Positions 1 to 8,998 of a DNA stretch of 64,000 nucleotides are shown here, piece by piece. Numbering within the stretch: the stretch's first letter is position 1; every line of letters begins with the position of its first letter. Origin of the DNA: JAZKDW01 sp040387375 (lineage in GTDB: Bacteria; Pseudomonadota; Gammaproteobacteria; Burkholderiales; Burkholderiaceae_D); the NCBI GenBank assembly GCA_040387375.1, contig JAZKDW010000041.1, forward strand, positions 1 through 64,000. The letters are read 5' to 3'. The notes under the pieces are model-generated. The model ran no database searches and was not told the origin of the DNA. It was given only the letters and a program-made list of their open reading frames with translations. The position numbers and the translations under genes were made by a program.

Positions 1-19
1 GCATGCCGGGTGGTGTGGC

Positions 20-46
20 AGGGGAACGGCCGATTTGGCCGTCCCC
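20..46 (-). terminator. Putative hairpin downstream of sodB
   Basis: An inverted repeat with arms at about 20-31 and 37-46 (ggggaacggcc / ggccgtcccc, one bulge) lies about 30 bases past the sodB stop codon on the minus strand. No U-tract follows it, so it is at best a weak intrinsic terminator or an mRNA-stabilising hairpin. Confidence 0.35.
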
Positions 47-76
47 TATGCCGATACGCAAACTACACCGGCAGAA

Positions 77-655
77 TCAAGCCAGGTTCTTCGCCACAAA
101 ATCCCAGTTCACCAGGTTCCAGAACGATTCAATGTACTTCGGACGTGCATTGCGGTAGTCGATGTAGTACGCATGCTCCCACACGTCGCAGGTCAGCAGC
201 GGCTTGTCGGCGCCGGTCAGCGGTGTGGCCGCATTGGAGGTGTTGACGATGTCGACACCGCCGTCTGCTTTCTTGACCAGCCAGGTCCAGCCCGAACCGA
301 AGTTGGAAACGCCGGACTTGGTGAATTCTTCCTTGAACTTGTCGAACGAGCCCCACTTGGCATTGATCGCATCGGCCACTGCGCCAGTCGGTGCGCCGCC
401 GGCGTTTGGCTTCAGGCCATCCCAGTAGAACGTGTGGTTCCATACCTGGGCTGCATTGTTGAAGATCGGACCCGATGACTTCTTGATGATTTCTTCCAGC
501 GACAGGCTGTCGAACTCGGTGCCCTTGATCAGGTTGTTCAGGTTGGTGACATAGGCCTGGTGGTGCTTGCCGTAGTGATATTCGAGCGTTTCTTTCGAAA
601 TATGCGGTTGCAGAGCATCCATTTCATACGGCAGCGGAGGTAGTTTATGTTCCAT
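77..655 (-). CDS. sodB: Superoxide dismutase, Fe type
   Basis: A 192-residue cytoplasmic superoxide dismutase that converts superoxide to oxygen and hydrogen peroxide. The four metal ligands of the Fe/Mn-SOD family are in place: His27, His74, Asp157 and His161 (DVWEH context). Gln70, in the segment before WNHTFYW, is the position that marks Fe-type enzymes. There is no signal peptide. The frame is open further upstream, but the ATG at 655 has a good Shine-Dalgarno (AAGGA at 663-667 read in reverse) and matches the family N-terminus, MEHKLPPLPY. It lies downstream of xseA on the same strand, with about 100 bases between them that contain a perfect inverted repeat. Confidence 0.97.
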   Translation of the reverse strand: MEHKLPPLPYEMDALQPHISKETLEYHYGKHHQAYVTNLNNLIKGTEFDSLSLEEIIKKSSGPIFNNAAQVWNHTFYWDGLKPNAGGAPTGAVADAINAKWGSFDKFKEEFTKSGVSNFGSGWTWLVKKADGGVDIVNTSNAATPLTGADKPLLTCDVWEHAYYIDYRNARPKYIESFWNLVNWDFVAKNLA

Positions 656-725
656 GATGAATCCTTTTGGTTTGTCCGAGGGGAGAGAATTGTTTGACAA
701 GACGCCAATTGTAAGTCGGATGCGG

Positions 726-743
726 CTTGTCTGCATAGACAAG
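726..743. promoter_or_regulatory. Perfect inverted repeat between xseA and sodB
   Basis: The arms cttgtc (726-731) and gacaag (738-743) flank tgcata. The dyad sits 70-90 bases upstream of the sodB start codon, where an operator for a dimeric regulator could lie. A short xseA 3' hairpin is the alternative, though it has no U-tract. Function is inferred only from position and symmetry. Confidence 0.3.
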
Positions 744-752
744 TGGCTTTTC

Positions 753-2114
753 TTATTCCAGCGCAGGCTGCACGCTTGCGATCCCGACCTGGGCACTGCC
801 TTCAGCCAGCCTCACCGTGACCGCTTCACGCACTTGCAGATCCCTGGGTGCGCGCACGATGCGGCCTTTCGCGTCGACGATAATCGCATAACCACGCTCC
901 AGCGTGCGCTGCGGGTTCAGCAATTCAAGTTGTGTTGCCAGGGAAGACAGGCGCTGCCGCCGTTGTGATGACCGGGCCGCCAATTCTGCGCTGATGCGGC
1001 GTGCACTTTCCGTCAGCCGCAGCCTGTGCCTGGCCGTATCCGGCACTTGCACCGACAGGCGGGTGCGCAACTGCCGCATCGCAAACTGCGCCTGCGTCAG
1101 CGGTGTGCGGGTGGCGTGCGCAAGCCGCAGATGCAGGCCGTGCAATGTCAAACGCTGATGCCTGATGTGGGCCGACGGGCTGACCAGCCGGCGCGACATC
1201 CAGTCCAGGGTTTGTGTGGTATCGGACAGGCGCCGCTGCATTGCGCGGGTCAGGTCGTCCGCATGCATTTCCAGCGCCGCCAGCCAGTCCCGGCGTGGCA
1301 AGGCCGCCATTTCAGCGGCGGCCGTCGGTGTCGGCGCACGCAGGTCGGCGGCAAAGTCGGCGATTGTAAAATCGGTTTCGTGGCCAACGCCGGAAATGAC
1401 CGGCATGACACAGGCGGCGACCGCGCGTGCCACCGACTCATGGTTGAATGACCATAAGTCTTCAATGCTGCCACCGCCGCGGCACACCAGCAGCACGTCG
1501 CATTCGTTACGCGCCGATGCCGTGGTGATCGACTGCGCGATCTTTTGCGCCGCGCCGTCACCTTGCACGGGCGTTGGATACAGGATGATGCGCACATGCG
1601 GCGCGCGGCGGCGCAGCGTGATCAGGATGTCGCGCAATGCCGCTGCCTGCGGGCTGGTGACGATGCCGATCGTGCGGGCGAAATTCGGCAGCGGGCGTTT
1701 GCGCGCCGCATCGAACAGTCCTTCAGCGGTAAGCTTTTCTTTCAGCTGCAAAAACGCTTCATACAGGTTGCCGACACCGGCGCGCCGGATGGCTTCGACG
1801 TTCAACTGGTAATCGCCGCGCGGCGCGTACAGCGTCACCAGCGTGCGCACTTCAACCTTGTCGCCTTCGCGCGGCGTGAAACCCGCGTATTGCGCCCGGC
1901 CACGGAACATGACCGCTCTTACTTGCGCGGCATCATCCTTGAGGGTGAAGTACCAGTGGCCCGAGGCGGCGCGGGTGAAGTTGGAGACCTCACCCGATAC
2001 CCAGGCGAGCGGAAAATTGCGTTCCAGCATTTTCGCAACCGCCTGGTTCAGTGCGGATACGGTCAGTACTGGCGGGGAGGTATGACTGTTTTCCATGCTG
2101 TCGCTTGGTTTCAT
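753..2114 (-). CDS. xseA: Exodeoxyribonuclease VII large subunit
   Basis: The 453-residue large subunit of exonuclease VII, which degrades single-stranded DNA with the small subunit XseB (not in this window). An N-terminal OB-fold (about residues 15-115, including WVSGEVSNF and GHWYFTLKD) binds ssDNA. The catalytic core follows, with GIVTSPQAAALRDI, CRGGGSIEDLWSFN and SGVGHETDFTIADFAADLRA, the signature stretch of the family. A long helical, Arg-rich segment and a C-terminal segment with LERGYAI complete the protein. The ATG at 2114 has AAAGG upstream; 2096 and 2162 are alternative starts. It is divergent from exbB. Confidence 0.95.
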   Translation of the reverse strand: MKPSDSMENSHTSPPVLTVSALNQAVAKMLERNFPLAWVSGEVSNFTRAASGHWYFTLKDDAAQVRAVMFRGRAQYAGFTPREGDKVEVRTLVTLYAPRGDYQLNVEAIRRAGVGNLYEAFLQLKEKLTAEGLFDAARKRPLPNFARTIGIVTSPQAAALRDILITLRRRAPHVRIILYPTPVQGDGAAQKIAQSITTASARNECDVLLVCRGGGSIEDLWSFNHESVARAVAACVMPVISGVGHETDFTIADFAADLRAPTPTAAAEMAALPRRDWLAALEMHADDLTRAMQRRLSDTTQTLDWMSRRLVSPSAHIRHQRLTLHGLHLRLAHATRTPLTQAQFAMRQLRTRLSVQVPDTARHRLRLTESARRISAELAARSSQRRQRLSSLATQLELLNPQRTLERGYAIIVDAKGRIVRAPRDLQVREAVTVRLAEGSAQVGIASVQPALE

Positions 2115-2311
2115 GCGGCCTTTCATTGGTAAATCTGTCCACAGGGTGCGGCTTTTTGTCATTAAAAAGTCACAAAGGAGATGAAAAGTCCGTGTATTTC
2201 TCTAAGTGATTGATTTTAAAGGAAAAGCCGATCTGCCTGATTCCTGTGCACTTTGAAAATATCCTTTTGAATCAAGTACTTTACATCGCATATTTGAAGT
2301 TGTTCACAAAG

Positions 2312-2320
2312 TTATCCACA
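2312..2320 (+). promoter_or_regulatory. DnaA-box-like site in the xseA/exbB intergenic region
   Basis: TTATCCACA matches the 9-mer DnaA box consensus exactly. It lies in the AT-rich 334-base divergent region (2115-2448) upstream of exbB. No cluster of further perfect boxes is seen, so this is not an origin. It may be chance or a single regulatory DnaA site. Nothing else was recognised in that region apart from the exbB ribosome binding site at 2437-2442. Confidence 0.35.
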
Positions 2321-2448
2321 GTTTATGTGAAGAACTTTTTCACAGCCGTCCAGACTGATGTAAATTCGAGCCTGTTGCCGCTTGCTCATGCGGGCTCAAC
2401 ACGTTACATTCTGCATCCACTGATCCAACCATCACCAAGGAGTTTTTT

Positions 2449-3054
2449 TTGTTTGCCATTATTCAAGCTGCCGGTTGGCCGATCTATTTCCTGCTAGTCG
2501 CTTCGATTGTCGCGCTGACCTTGATCATCGAGCGAATATTGTACCTGCGCCGCAATCGTATTTTGCCGGCGAATTTGCTGCAGGAAGTGATCCGCGTTTA
2601 TCACAATGGCAAGATCAATGCCGAGATCATCGACAAGCTCGAACAGAATTCGCCATTGGGTCACGTGCTGGCGGCAGGTTTGCGTAATGTGGACGCGCCG
2701 CGCGAGGTGATGAAGGAGTCGATCGAGGAAGCCGGGCGCGGCACCGCACATCAGCTTGAGCGTTTCCTGACCACCTTGGGCACGATCGCCACGCTGGCGC
2801 CGCTGATGGGTCTGTTCGGTACGGTGGTCGGCATGATCGAAATTTTCGGATCGCAGAATGCGACCGGCACCAACCCGGCGCAGCTGGCGCATGGCATTTC
2901 AGTGGCGCTTTACAATACCGGCTTTGGCCTCGCCATCGCGATGCCGGCACTGATTTTTTACCGCCACTTCCGCGCCCTGGTCGACGATTTCATCATCGAC
3001 ATGGAGCAGCAGGCGGTGAAGTTTGTCGATACCGTGCATGGCTCCAGGAAGTGA
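2449..3054 (+). CDS. exbB: MotA/TolQ/ExbB proton channel family protein
   Basis: A 201-residue inner-membrane protein of the ExbB/TolQ family, the proton-channel part of energy-transducing complexes. Three hydrophobic segments are seen, at about residues 8-28, 112-135 and 150-175. The conserved cytoplasmic-loop and TM2 stretch TLGTIATLAPLMGLFGTV is present. The start is a TTG, supported by AAGGAG six bases upstream (2437-2442). It is followed six bases later by exbD. Its position ahead of lpxK, with no tonB nearby, is usual in beta-proteobacteria, so the partner may be TonB or a Tol-like system; the exact partner cannot be read from the sequence. Confidence 0.9.
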   Translation: MFAIIQAAGWPIYFLLVASIVALTLIIERILYLRRNRILPANLLQEVIRVYHNGKINAEIIDKLEQNSPLGHVLAAGLRNVDAPREVMKESIEEAGRGTAHQLERFLTTLGTIATLAPLMGLFGTVVGMIEIFGSQNATGTNPAQLAHGISVALYNTGFGLAIAMPALIFYRHFRALVDDFIIDMEQQAVKFVDTVHGSRK

Positions 3055-3060
3055 ACGACC

Positions 3061-3495
3061 ATGAATTTCCGTAAAGGCAAAAGCCGCGAAGACCCCGAAA
3101 TCAATCTGATTGCCTTCATCGACGTCTTGCTGGTCATCCTGATTTTCCTGATGGTCACCACCTCCTATAGTAAATTCACGGCGCTGCAGATCACGCTGCC
3201 GACCGCCGATGCTGAAAAAGCGATGGAAAGGCCGCCGGAAATCAATGTCGTGATCGACGCCCAGGGCCACTATGCGATCAACAACACAAGAGTGTCGTTC
3301 CGCGATGTGGCGGGACTGGCGGAAGATTTGAAAAGCGCCACCGCCGGCAACGGCGAAACGAAAAAAGATCCTGTCGTCATCATCAACGCGGATGCGATGG
3401 CAACCCATCAGACCGTCATCAATGTGCTGGAAGCGGCACGGCTGGCCGGGATGGCGCAGGTGACGTTTACCGCGCAAAAGAGCGGCAAGAAATAA
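3061..3495 (+). CDS. exbD: ExbD/TolR family biopolymer transport protein
   Basis: A 144-residue ExbD/TolR family protein. A short cytoplasmic N-terminus (EDPEINLIAFIDVLLVILIF) leads into a single transmembrane helix, about residues 16-38, with the conserved Asp (IAFIDVLLV) that takes part in proton coupling. The remainder is a periplasmic domain of about 100 residues. It is translated immediately after exbB, with which it should form the motor complex. Confidence 0.92.
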   Translation: MNFRKGKSREDPEINLIAFIDVLLVILIFLMVTTSYSKFTALQITLPTADAEKAMERPPEINVVIDAQGHYAINNTRVSFRDVAGLAEDLKSATAGNGETKKDPVVIINADAMATHQTVINVLEAARLAGMAQVTFTAQKSGKK

Positions 3496-3513
3496 GGCTT
3501 CATCACATCGTCA

Positions 3514-4638
3514 ATGGCTGGTAGTCCGGTTGCGGGGGCTGCCAGCCATTGGTTTTTATTGTCCGGTGGCCCGGATTCACCCGGCCTGGAAACCAAGCGC
3601 TTGGCTCATCAACGCACCACACTCGAGACAGTCCTTACACGCGCCTGGCTGCGGCGCGGCTGGCTTGCATGCGTGTTGTGGCCGGCATCGTTGCTGTTTG
3701 GCGCCCTGGCTGCGTTGCGGCGTACGCTGTATGCGGCGGGTGTGCTGCGCTCGGTCCGTTTGCCGGTGCCGGTCATCGTGGTGGGCAATGTATTTATCGG
3801 CGGCACCGGCAAGACGCCGCTGACGATCTGGCTGGCCGGTGAATTGAAGCGTGCCGGTTATGTTCCCGGCATTATTTCGCGTGGTTACGGCACGCAGCAG
3901 GATGCGCCGCGTGCCGTCAGTGCAAACTCGCTGCCGCAGGAAGTGGGTGATGAACCGGTGTTGATGGCGAGCCGCACGCAGTGTCCGGTGATGGTGGGCC
4001 GCAACCGGGTCGATGCGGCACGCGCTCTGCTGGCTGCCAATCCGGCAGTCAATGTAATCATTTCGGACGATGGTTTGCAGCATTACGCGATGCAGCGCGA
4101 TGTCGAAATTATATTATTCGACGCCCGTGGCGCAGGCAATGGCTGGGTGCTGCCAGCCGGTCCCTTGCGTGAGCCGGCGTCGCGGCGGCGCGACTTTACT
4201 GTGGTCAACGCCGCGCGGATTCCTGCCGGCATGCCCGGTGATACGGTGCGCATGCAACTGGATGGCGACAGCGCCGAGCAGCTGGCGCAACGTTCGCAGC
4301 GCATGCGCCTGGCGTCGCTCACGCAGCACAAGCCTGTACCCCGCATCGTGGCGGCCGCCGGTATCGGTCATCCCGCACGGTTTTTCAGCATGCTGCAAGC
4401 GGCCGGCCTGACATTCGATGCCGTGCCCTTGCCGGATCATTATGATTTTGCCGTCAATCCTTTTGCTGCCATGCGAGCGGATATCATTCTGATCACCGAG
4501 AAGGATGCAGTAAAATGCTTGCAGATCGAGGCACTCAAAAACGACCCCCGTCTGTGGGTGGTGCCGGTGACCGCGCAGCTTGATCGAGCGCTGGCTGAAA
4601 AAATTGTGGAGAAATTACGTGGATACCCGACTGCTTGA
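3514..4638 (+). CDS. lpxK: Tetraacyldisaccharide 4'-kinase
   Basis: LpxK phosphorylates the 4' position of the lipid A disaccharide precursor at the inner membrane. The P-loop GNVFIGGTGKTP lies at about residues 91-102, after an N-terminal membrane-associated helix. Other family stretches are ISRGYG, VGDEPVLMA, VIISDDGLQHY and LITEKDAVK. At 374 residues it is somewhat longer than usual. The first 30-40 residues look unlike the family and the ATG at 3514 has a weak ribosome binding site, so the true start may be a downstream codon near 3601. Its 3' end overlaps the next gene by 20 bases. Confidence 0.95.
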   Translation: MAGSPVAGAASHWFLLSGGPDSPGLETKRLAHQRTTLETVLTRAWLRRGWLACVLWPASLLFGALAALRRTLYAAGVLRSVRLPVPVIVVGNVFIGGTGKTPLTIWLAGELKRAGYVPGIISRGYGTQQDAPRAVSANSLPQEVGDEPVLMASRTQCPVMVGRNRVDAARALLAANPAVNVIISDDGLQHYAMQRDVEIILFDARGAGNGWVLPAGPLREPASRRRDFTVVNAARIPAGMPGDTVRMQLDGDSAEQLAQRSQRMRLASLTQHKPVPRIVAAAGIGHPARFFSMLQAAGLTFDAVPLPDHYDFAVNPFAAMRADIILITEKDAVKCLQIEALKNDPRLWVVPVTAQLDRALAEKIVEKLRGYPTA

Positions 4639-4825
4639 CATCCTGGTCTGCCCGATTTGCAAGGGGCCGCTCGAATACGACAAGAAAGCGCAGGAACTGA
4701 TTTGTCATCCCGACAAGCTTGCCTATCCGATCCGCGACGGCATTCCGATCATGTGGGCGGATGATGCGCGGGATTTGAACGCGGCAACTGTCGTGATTCC
4801 GGATGCACGGTCAACGGGCGCCTGA
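4619..4825 (+). CDS. Trm112/UPF0434 family small zinc-ribbon-like protein
   Basis: A 68-residue protein of the YcaR/Trm112 family. It has DILVCPICKGPLEYD with the CPxC pair and ends in the typical PIRDGIPIM segment. The start is a GTG at 4619, chosen because GGAGA lies six bases upstream and because the family begins MDTRLLDILVCP. The open frame extends further 5' inside lpxK but is not conserved there. Bacterial members are thought to assist partner enzymes; a specific role here is not evident. It is co-transcribed between lpxK and kdsB. Confidence 0.9.
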   Translation: MDTRLLDILVCPICKGPLEYDKKAQELICHPDKLAYPIRDGIPIMWADDARDLNAATVVIPDARSTGA

Positions 4826-4897
4826 CATCCGCATGACCGCCAGCAGGCCTGGCGTGCCTGCTTTTCGCAGTGTTATCAATCCCGGGTAAAAATCAAG

Positions 4898-5650
4898 ATG
4901 TCCTTCACCGTCATTATTCCTGCCCGACTCGCATCCACCCGCCTGCCCAACAAGCCGCTCGCCGATTTGGGAGGCAAGCCGATGGTCGTGCGTGTGGCGG
5001 AGCGGGCGGCGGCGTCCGGCGCGGCGAGGATTATCGTGGCGACCGACCATGCGGATATTCTTGCAGCTTGCCGGCAGCACGGTGTAGCGGTGCAAATGAC
5101 CCGCGCCGACCATCCGTCCGGCACCGACCGCATCGCCGAAGTCGCGGCGGCCATGGGTCTGGACGCCGATGCAGTGGTGGTTAATGTGCAGGGCGATGAA
5201 CCGCTGATCGACCCCGGGCTGATTGCGGCGACGGCCGCGCTGATCACACGCGAGGTGCCGATGGCGACTGCCGCGCACGCGATCGATGACATGGCTGACG
5301 TGCTGAATCCGAATGTGGTGAAAGTGGTGTTGAACCAGGCCGGGCGGGCGCTGTATTTCTCCCGCGCCGCGATTCCCTGGCATCGCGATGGTTTTGCGCA
5401 GTCGCTGGCAACGCTGCCGGCCGGCTACCGGCCTTTGCGTCATATCGGACTGTACGCGTACTCCCACTCTTTTTTGCAAGCCTATCCGACGCTGGCGCCA
5501 TCGCCGCTGGAACAGGTTGAAGCACTGGAGCAGTTGCGCGTTTTATGGCATGGGCATCCGATTGCGGTCCATGTTACGTCTGCAGCGCCGGCGGCGGGCG
5601 TCGACACGCCTGAGGACCTGGCACGGGTGCAAGCTTATTTCACCGGCTGA
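4898..5650 (+). CDS. kdsB: 3-deoxy-manno-octulosonate cytidylyltransferase
   Basis: A 250-residue CMP-KDO synthetase that activates KDO with CTP for lipopolysaccharide inner-core synthesis. The nucleotide-binding N-terminus IIPARLASTRLPNKPL, the NVQGDEPLI motif and the segment around GLYAYSHSFLQAYP match the family, and the length is usual. It lies in the lipid A/KDO operon after the Trm112-like gene, about 70 bases downstream. Confidence 0.97.
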   Translation: MSFTVIIPARLASTRLPNKPLADLGGKPMVVRVAERAAASGAARIIVATDHADILAACRQHGVAVQMTRADHPSGTDRIAEVAAAMGLDADAVVVNVQGDEPLIDPGLIAATAALITREVPMATAAHAIDDMADVLNPNVVKVVLNQAGRALYFSRAAIPWHRDGFAQSLATLPAGYRPLRHIGLYAYSHSFLQAYPTLAPSPLEQVEALEQLRVLWHGHPIAVHVTSAAPAAGVDTPEDLARVQAYFTG

Positions 5651-5804
5651 ATTAGGGGAAATCAAATCCAAAGCACCGGATTGGTGAATTTCTGTGGTAA
5701 GTTTCGTACAAAGTAAATGTGATTAAAATCATATGCCAAGGTGTTTCTGCCCACGCAAGCACCGCAACAGATTTCAAAATTCAAAACTAGTTTAGGAAAT
5801 TTTC

Positions 5805-6461
5805 ATGCGCCTCATCCTGTTAGGAGCGCCTGGTGCCGGTAAGGGCACGCAAGCCACTTTCATCAAAGAAAAATTTAATATTCCCCAGATTTCGACCGGC
5901 GACATGTTGCGGGCCGCGGTCAAGGCCGGAACCCCGCTTGGTCTTGAGGCCAAGAAGGTAATGGATGCAGGCGGACTGGTGTCGGATGACATCATCATCG
6001 GTCTGGTGAAGGACAGGCTGAAGGAGCCGGATTGCGCCAACGGTTATTTGTTCGATGGTTTTCCGCGCACGATTCCGCAAGCCGATGCGATGAAGGAAGC
6101 CGGCGTCGCCATCGATTACGTGCTGGAGATCGATGTCCCGGACGACGCGATCATCGAACGCATGAGCGGCCGCCGGGTGCATCCCGCATCGGGCCGCAGT
6201 TACCATGTGAAGTTCAATCCGCCCAAGGTGGAAGGCAAGGACGATGCGACGGGCGAGGATCTGGTCCAGCGCGATGACGACAAGGAAGAAACCGTCAAGA
6301 AACGTCTGGCCGTGTACCACGACCAGACCGAGGTACTGATTGATTATTACAGCCAGTGGGCGAAGTCTGGCAAGCCAGGCGCGCCGAAATGCCGCAAGAT
6401 AGCCGGAGTCGGCCCAGTCGACGCCATTCGCGAAAGCGCGTTCAAGGCGCTTGCTGAATAA
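5805..6461 (+). CDS. adk: Adenylate kinase
   Basis: A 218-residue adenylate kinase that interconverts ATP + AMP and 2 ADP. The P-loop GAPGAGKGT is at residues 7-15, with ISTGDMLR for AMP binding and DGFPRT downstream. The LID region (RRVHPASGRSYHVKFNPP) lacks the four-cysteine zinc site and is the hydrogen-bonded type common in Gram-negatives. It lies 154 bases after kdsB, so it may have its own promoter, and it is followed directly by a strong terminator. Confidence 0.98.
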   Translation: MRLILLGAPGAGKGTQATFIKEKFNIPQISTGDMLRAAVKAGTPLGLEAKKVMDAGGLVSDDIIIGLVKDRLKEPDCANGYLFDGFPRTIPQADAMKEAGVAIDYVLEIDVPDDAIIERMSGRRVHPASGRSYHVKFNPPKVEGKDDATGEDLVQRDDDKEETVKKRLAVYHDQTEVLIDYYSQWAKSGKPGAPKCRKIAGVGPVDAIRESAFKALAE

Positions 6462-6462
6462 A

Positions 6463-6491
6463 AAAAAAGCGGACCGTGTGTCCGCTTTTTT
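6463..6491 (+). terminator. Rho-independent terminator after adk
   Basis: The perfect stem aaaaaagcgga / tccgctttttt, with a 7-base loop and a T-run, begins two bases after the adk stop codon. Confidence 0.9.
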
Positions 6492-6698
6492 CATGTTTGC
6501 TTTTCATTACCAGACTCGGCGAGCCCAGCCACACAAAAACAGATTTACCAGAACAGGGCAGCGGAAAGTTTTGCAGTACGCAGTAATCGTAGGACGACGA
6601 CAGCAGATACCAATTCATATTGAATATTGCCTGCCGTCGCCGTCCATCGACATGTCGTAGTGGTTATAACTTTGTCGTGATAATAAGGAGGAGTCAAT

Positions 6699-8861
6699 AT
6701 GGCAGCAGCAGCAAGCTTGTGGTTCGCTATAGCGTGCGGCATTATCGCCGTCGTCTATGGATTGATGTCTCGTAGCTGGATCCTGAAGCAGGACGCCGGT
6801 AATGCACGAATGCAGGAAATCGCGCTTGCGATCCAGCAGGGGGCGGCGGCCTATCTGGCCAGGCAGTACCGCACGATCGCCATTGTGGGCGTGGTGCTGT
6901 TCCTGATCATTGCCTTTGTCCCGGGTCTGGGATTCACCACCGCAATGGGCTTTCTGATCGGCGCCGTGCTGTCTGGCGCCTGCGGTTTCATCGGCATGAA
7001 TGTGTCGGTACGCGCCAATGTGCGCACCGCGCAGGCAGCCACCAGGGGGATGAACGAGGCACTCGATGTCGCTTTCAAGGGCGGCGCGATCACTGGCATG
7101 CTGGTTGTTGGCCTGGGTCTGCTGGGCGTGACCATTTTCTACTGGGTGCTGATTGCTACCGCGCCGCATGGCGCGGGCTACACGGTATCCCAGCATGACG
7201 TCATCAAGCCGCTGATCGGCCTGGCGTTCGGCGCCTCGCTGATCTCGATTTTTGCGCGTCTGGGCGGCGGCATTTTCACCAAGGGCGCCGACGTCGGCGC
7301 CGATCTGGTGGGCAAGGTCGAAGCCGGGATTCCCGAGGATGATCCGCGCAACCCGGCGGTGATTGCCGATAACGTCGGCGACAACGTCGGCGACTGCGCC
7401 GGCATGGCCGCCGACCTGTTCGAAACCTATGTCGTGACGCTGATTGCCACCATGCTGCTTGGCACGCTGATGATCAAGGGTTTTGAAATGCAGGCGGCGA
7501 TTTATCCCTTGCTGCTCGGCGCCGTGTCGATCATCGCATCGATCATCGGCTGCTCGATGGTCAAGGCCAAGCCGGGCAAAAAAATCATGTCGGCGCTGTA
7601 CACCGGATTGTGGTGGGCGGCGGGACTGTCGCTGGTCGGATTTGCAGTCGTCACCTGGCTGGTCATGCCACCGGAAATGCGGGTGCCGATGATGGGCTCG
7701 GCAATCGTCGGCATCGTGTTGACCGGCCTGATGGTCTACATCACCGAATACTACACGGGCACTGACTTCAAGCCGGTCCAGCACGTTGCGCAGGCCTCGA
7801 CCACGGGCCATGGCACCAACATCATTGCCGGCCTCGGCGTATCGATGAAATCCACCGCTTATCCGGTGCTGTCGGTTTGTCTCGCGATCCTGGTGTCGTA
7901 TTGGCTCGGCGGTTTGTATGGCATTGCCATTGCCGCCACCTCGATGCTGTCGATGGCCGGCATCATCGTCGCGCTCGACGCTTATGGCCCGATTACCGAC
8001 AACGCCGGCGGCATCGCCGAGATGTCCCACATGCCGGATTCGGTGCGTGCGATTACCGATCCGCTCGACGCGGTCGGCAACACCACCAAGGCCGTGACCA
8101 AAGGTTATGCAATCGGTTCGGCCGGCCTTGCCGCGCTGGTGCTGTTCGCCGATTACACCCACGCCCTGGATGCTGTTGGCAAAAGCACGTCGTTCGACCT
8201 GTCGAACCCGATGGTCATTGTCGGCCTGTTCATCGGCGGCCTGATTCCCTACCTGTTCGGTGCGATGGCGATGGAAGCGGTAGGACGCGCCGCCGGCGCC
8301 GTGGTGGTCGAAGTGCGCCGCCAGTTCCGCGATATCAAGGGCATCATGGACGGCACCGGCAAGCCTGAATATGACAAGGCAGTCGACATGCTGACCACGG
8401 CGGCGATCAAGGAAATGATTGTGCCGTCGCTGTTGCCAGTGGTGGTGCCGATTCTGGTCGGCCTGATCCTTGGGCCAGCCGCATTGGGTGGTGTGCTGAT
8501 GGGCGCCATCGTGACTGGTATCTTCGTCGCGATTTCGATGACCACCGGCGGCGGTGCATGGGACAACGCGAAAAAATATATCGAAGACGGCCATCATGGC
8601 GGCAAGGGTTCGGAAGCGCACAAGGCGGCGGTGACGGGTGATACCGTCGGCGATCCGTACAAGGACACAGCCGGCCCGGCCGTCAACCCGTTGATCAAGA
8701 TCATCAACATCGTGGCCTTGCTGATCGTGCCGCTGCTGCCGGCAACCGGCATGCAGTTCACAGGAGCACATGCTGTATCGTCGAAGCCGGCGATCAGCGC
8801 GCCCGCCATGACGGCGCCGGCCGCGCCCGTTCCTGCGGTGCTGCCAGCAGGCAAGAGTTAA
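6699..8861 (+). CDS. hppA: Membrane-bound proton-translocating pyrophosphatase, K+-independent type
   Basis: A 720-residue multi-pass membrane pyrophosphatase (about 16 hydrophobic segments) that couples PPi hydrolysis to H+ pumping. The substrate-site stretch includes DVGADLVGKVEAG, then EDDPRNPAVIADNVGDNVGD, then DCAGMAADLFE; a second acidic cluster is GDTVGDPYKDTAGPAVNPLIK near the C-terminus. Lys464 in GNTTKA is the residue that in this family removes the need for K+, where K+-dependent enzymes have Ala. The ATG follows AAGGAGG. The extreme C-terminus carries an unusual tail rich in Ala and Pro, of about 35 residues. The gene is monocistronic, flanked by terminators. Confidence 0.97.
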   Translation: MAAAASLWFAIACGIIAVVYGLMSRSWILKQDAGNARMQEIALAIQQGAAAYLARQYRTIAIVGVVLFLIIAFVPGLGFTTAMGFLIGAVLSGACGFIGMNVSVRANVRTAQAATRGMNEALDVAFKGGAITGMLVVGLGLLGVTIFYWVLIATAPHGAGYTVSQHDVIKPLIGLAFGASLISIFARLGGGIFTKGADVGADLVGKVEAGIPEDDPRNPAVIADNVGDNVGDCAGMAADLFETYVVTLIATMLLGTLMIKGFEMQAAIYPLLLGAVSIIASIIGCSMVKAKPGKKIMSALYTGLWWAAGLSLVGFAVVTWLVMPPEMRVPMMGSAIVGIVLTGLMVYITEYYTGTDFKPVQHVAQASTTGHGTNIIAGLGVSMKSTAYPVLSVCLAILVSYWLGGLYGIAIAATSMLSMAGIIVALDAYGPITDNAGGIAEMSHMPDSVRAITDPLDAVGNTTKAVTKGYAIGSAGLAALVLFADYTHALDAVGKSTSFDLSNPMVIVGLFIGGLIPYLFGAMAMEAVGRAAGAVVVEVRRQFRDIKGIMDGTGKPEYDKAVDMLTTAAIKEMIVPSLLPVVVPILVGLILGPAALGGVLMGAIVTGIFVAISMTTGGGAWDNAKKYIEDGHHGGKGSEAHKAAVTGDTVGDPYKDTAGPAVNPLIKIINIVALLIVPLLPATGMQFTGAHAVSSKPAISAPAMTAPAAPVPAVLPAGKS

Positions 8862-8884
8862 ATACAAACAGGTGTGGCAAGAGA

Positions 8885-8907
8885 AGGGCAGCTTCGGCTG
8901 CCTTTTT
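8885..8907 (+). terminator. Rho-independent terminator after hppA
   Basis: A GC-rich stem, ggcagc / gctgcc, is closed by a TTCG tetraloop and followed by five T residues, about 25 bases after the hppA stop. Confidence 0.85.
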
Positions 8908-8998
8908 AAATTCAAACTCGCTACAATTGGCGAAGCTTTCCGTGTGTGTAAAGGCATGCAAGTTTCGCCATGATTATTCACTTGCCATAGAGGAAAAA

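Noticed and set aside
6615..8981. 788-codon open frame on the minus strand opposite hppA
   Set aside because: It is a shadow of the hppA gene, His/Arg/Gln-rich with no domain; hppA itself is fully matched to its family.
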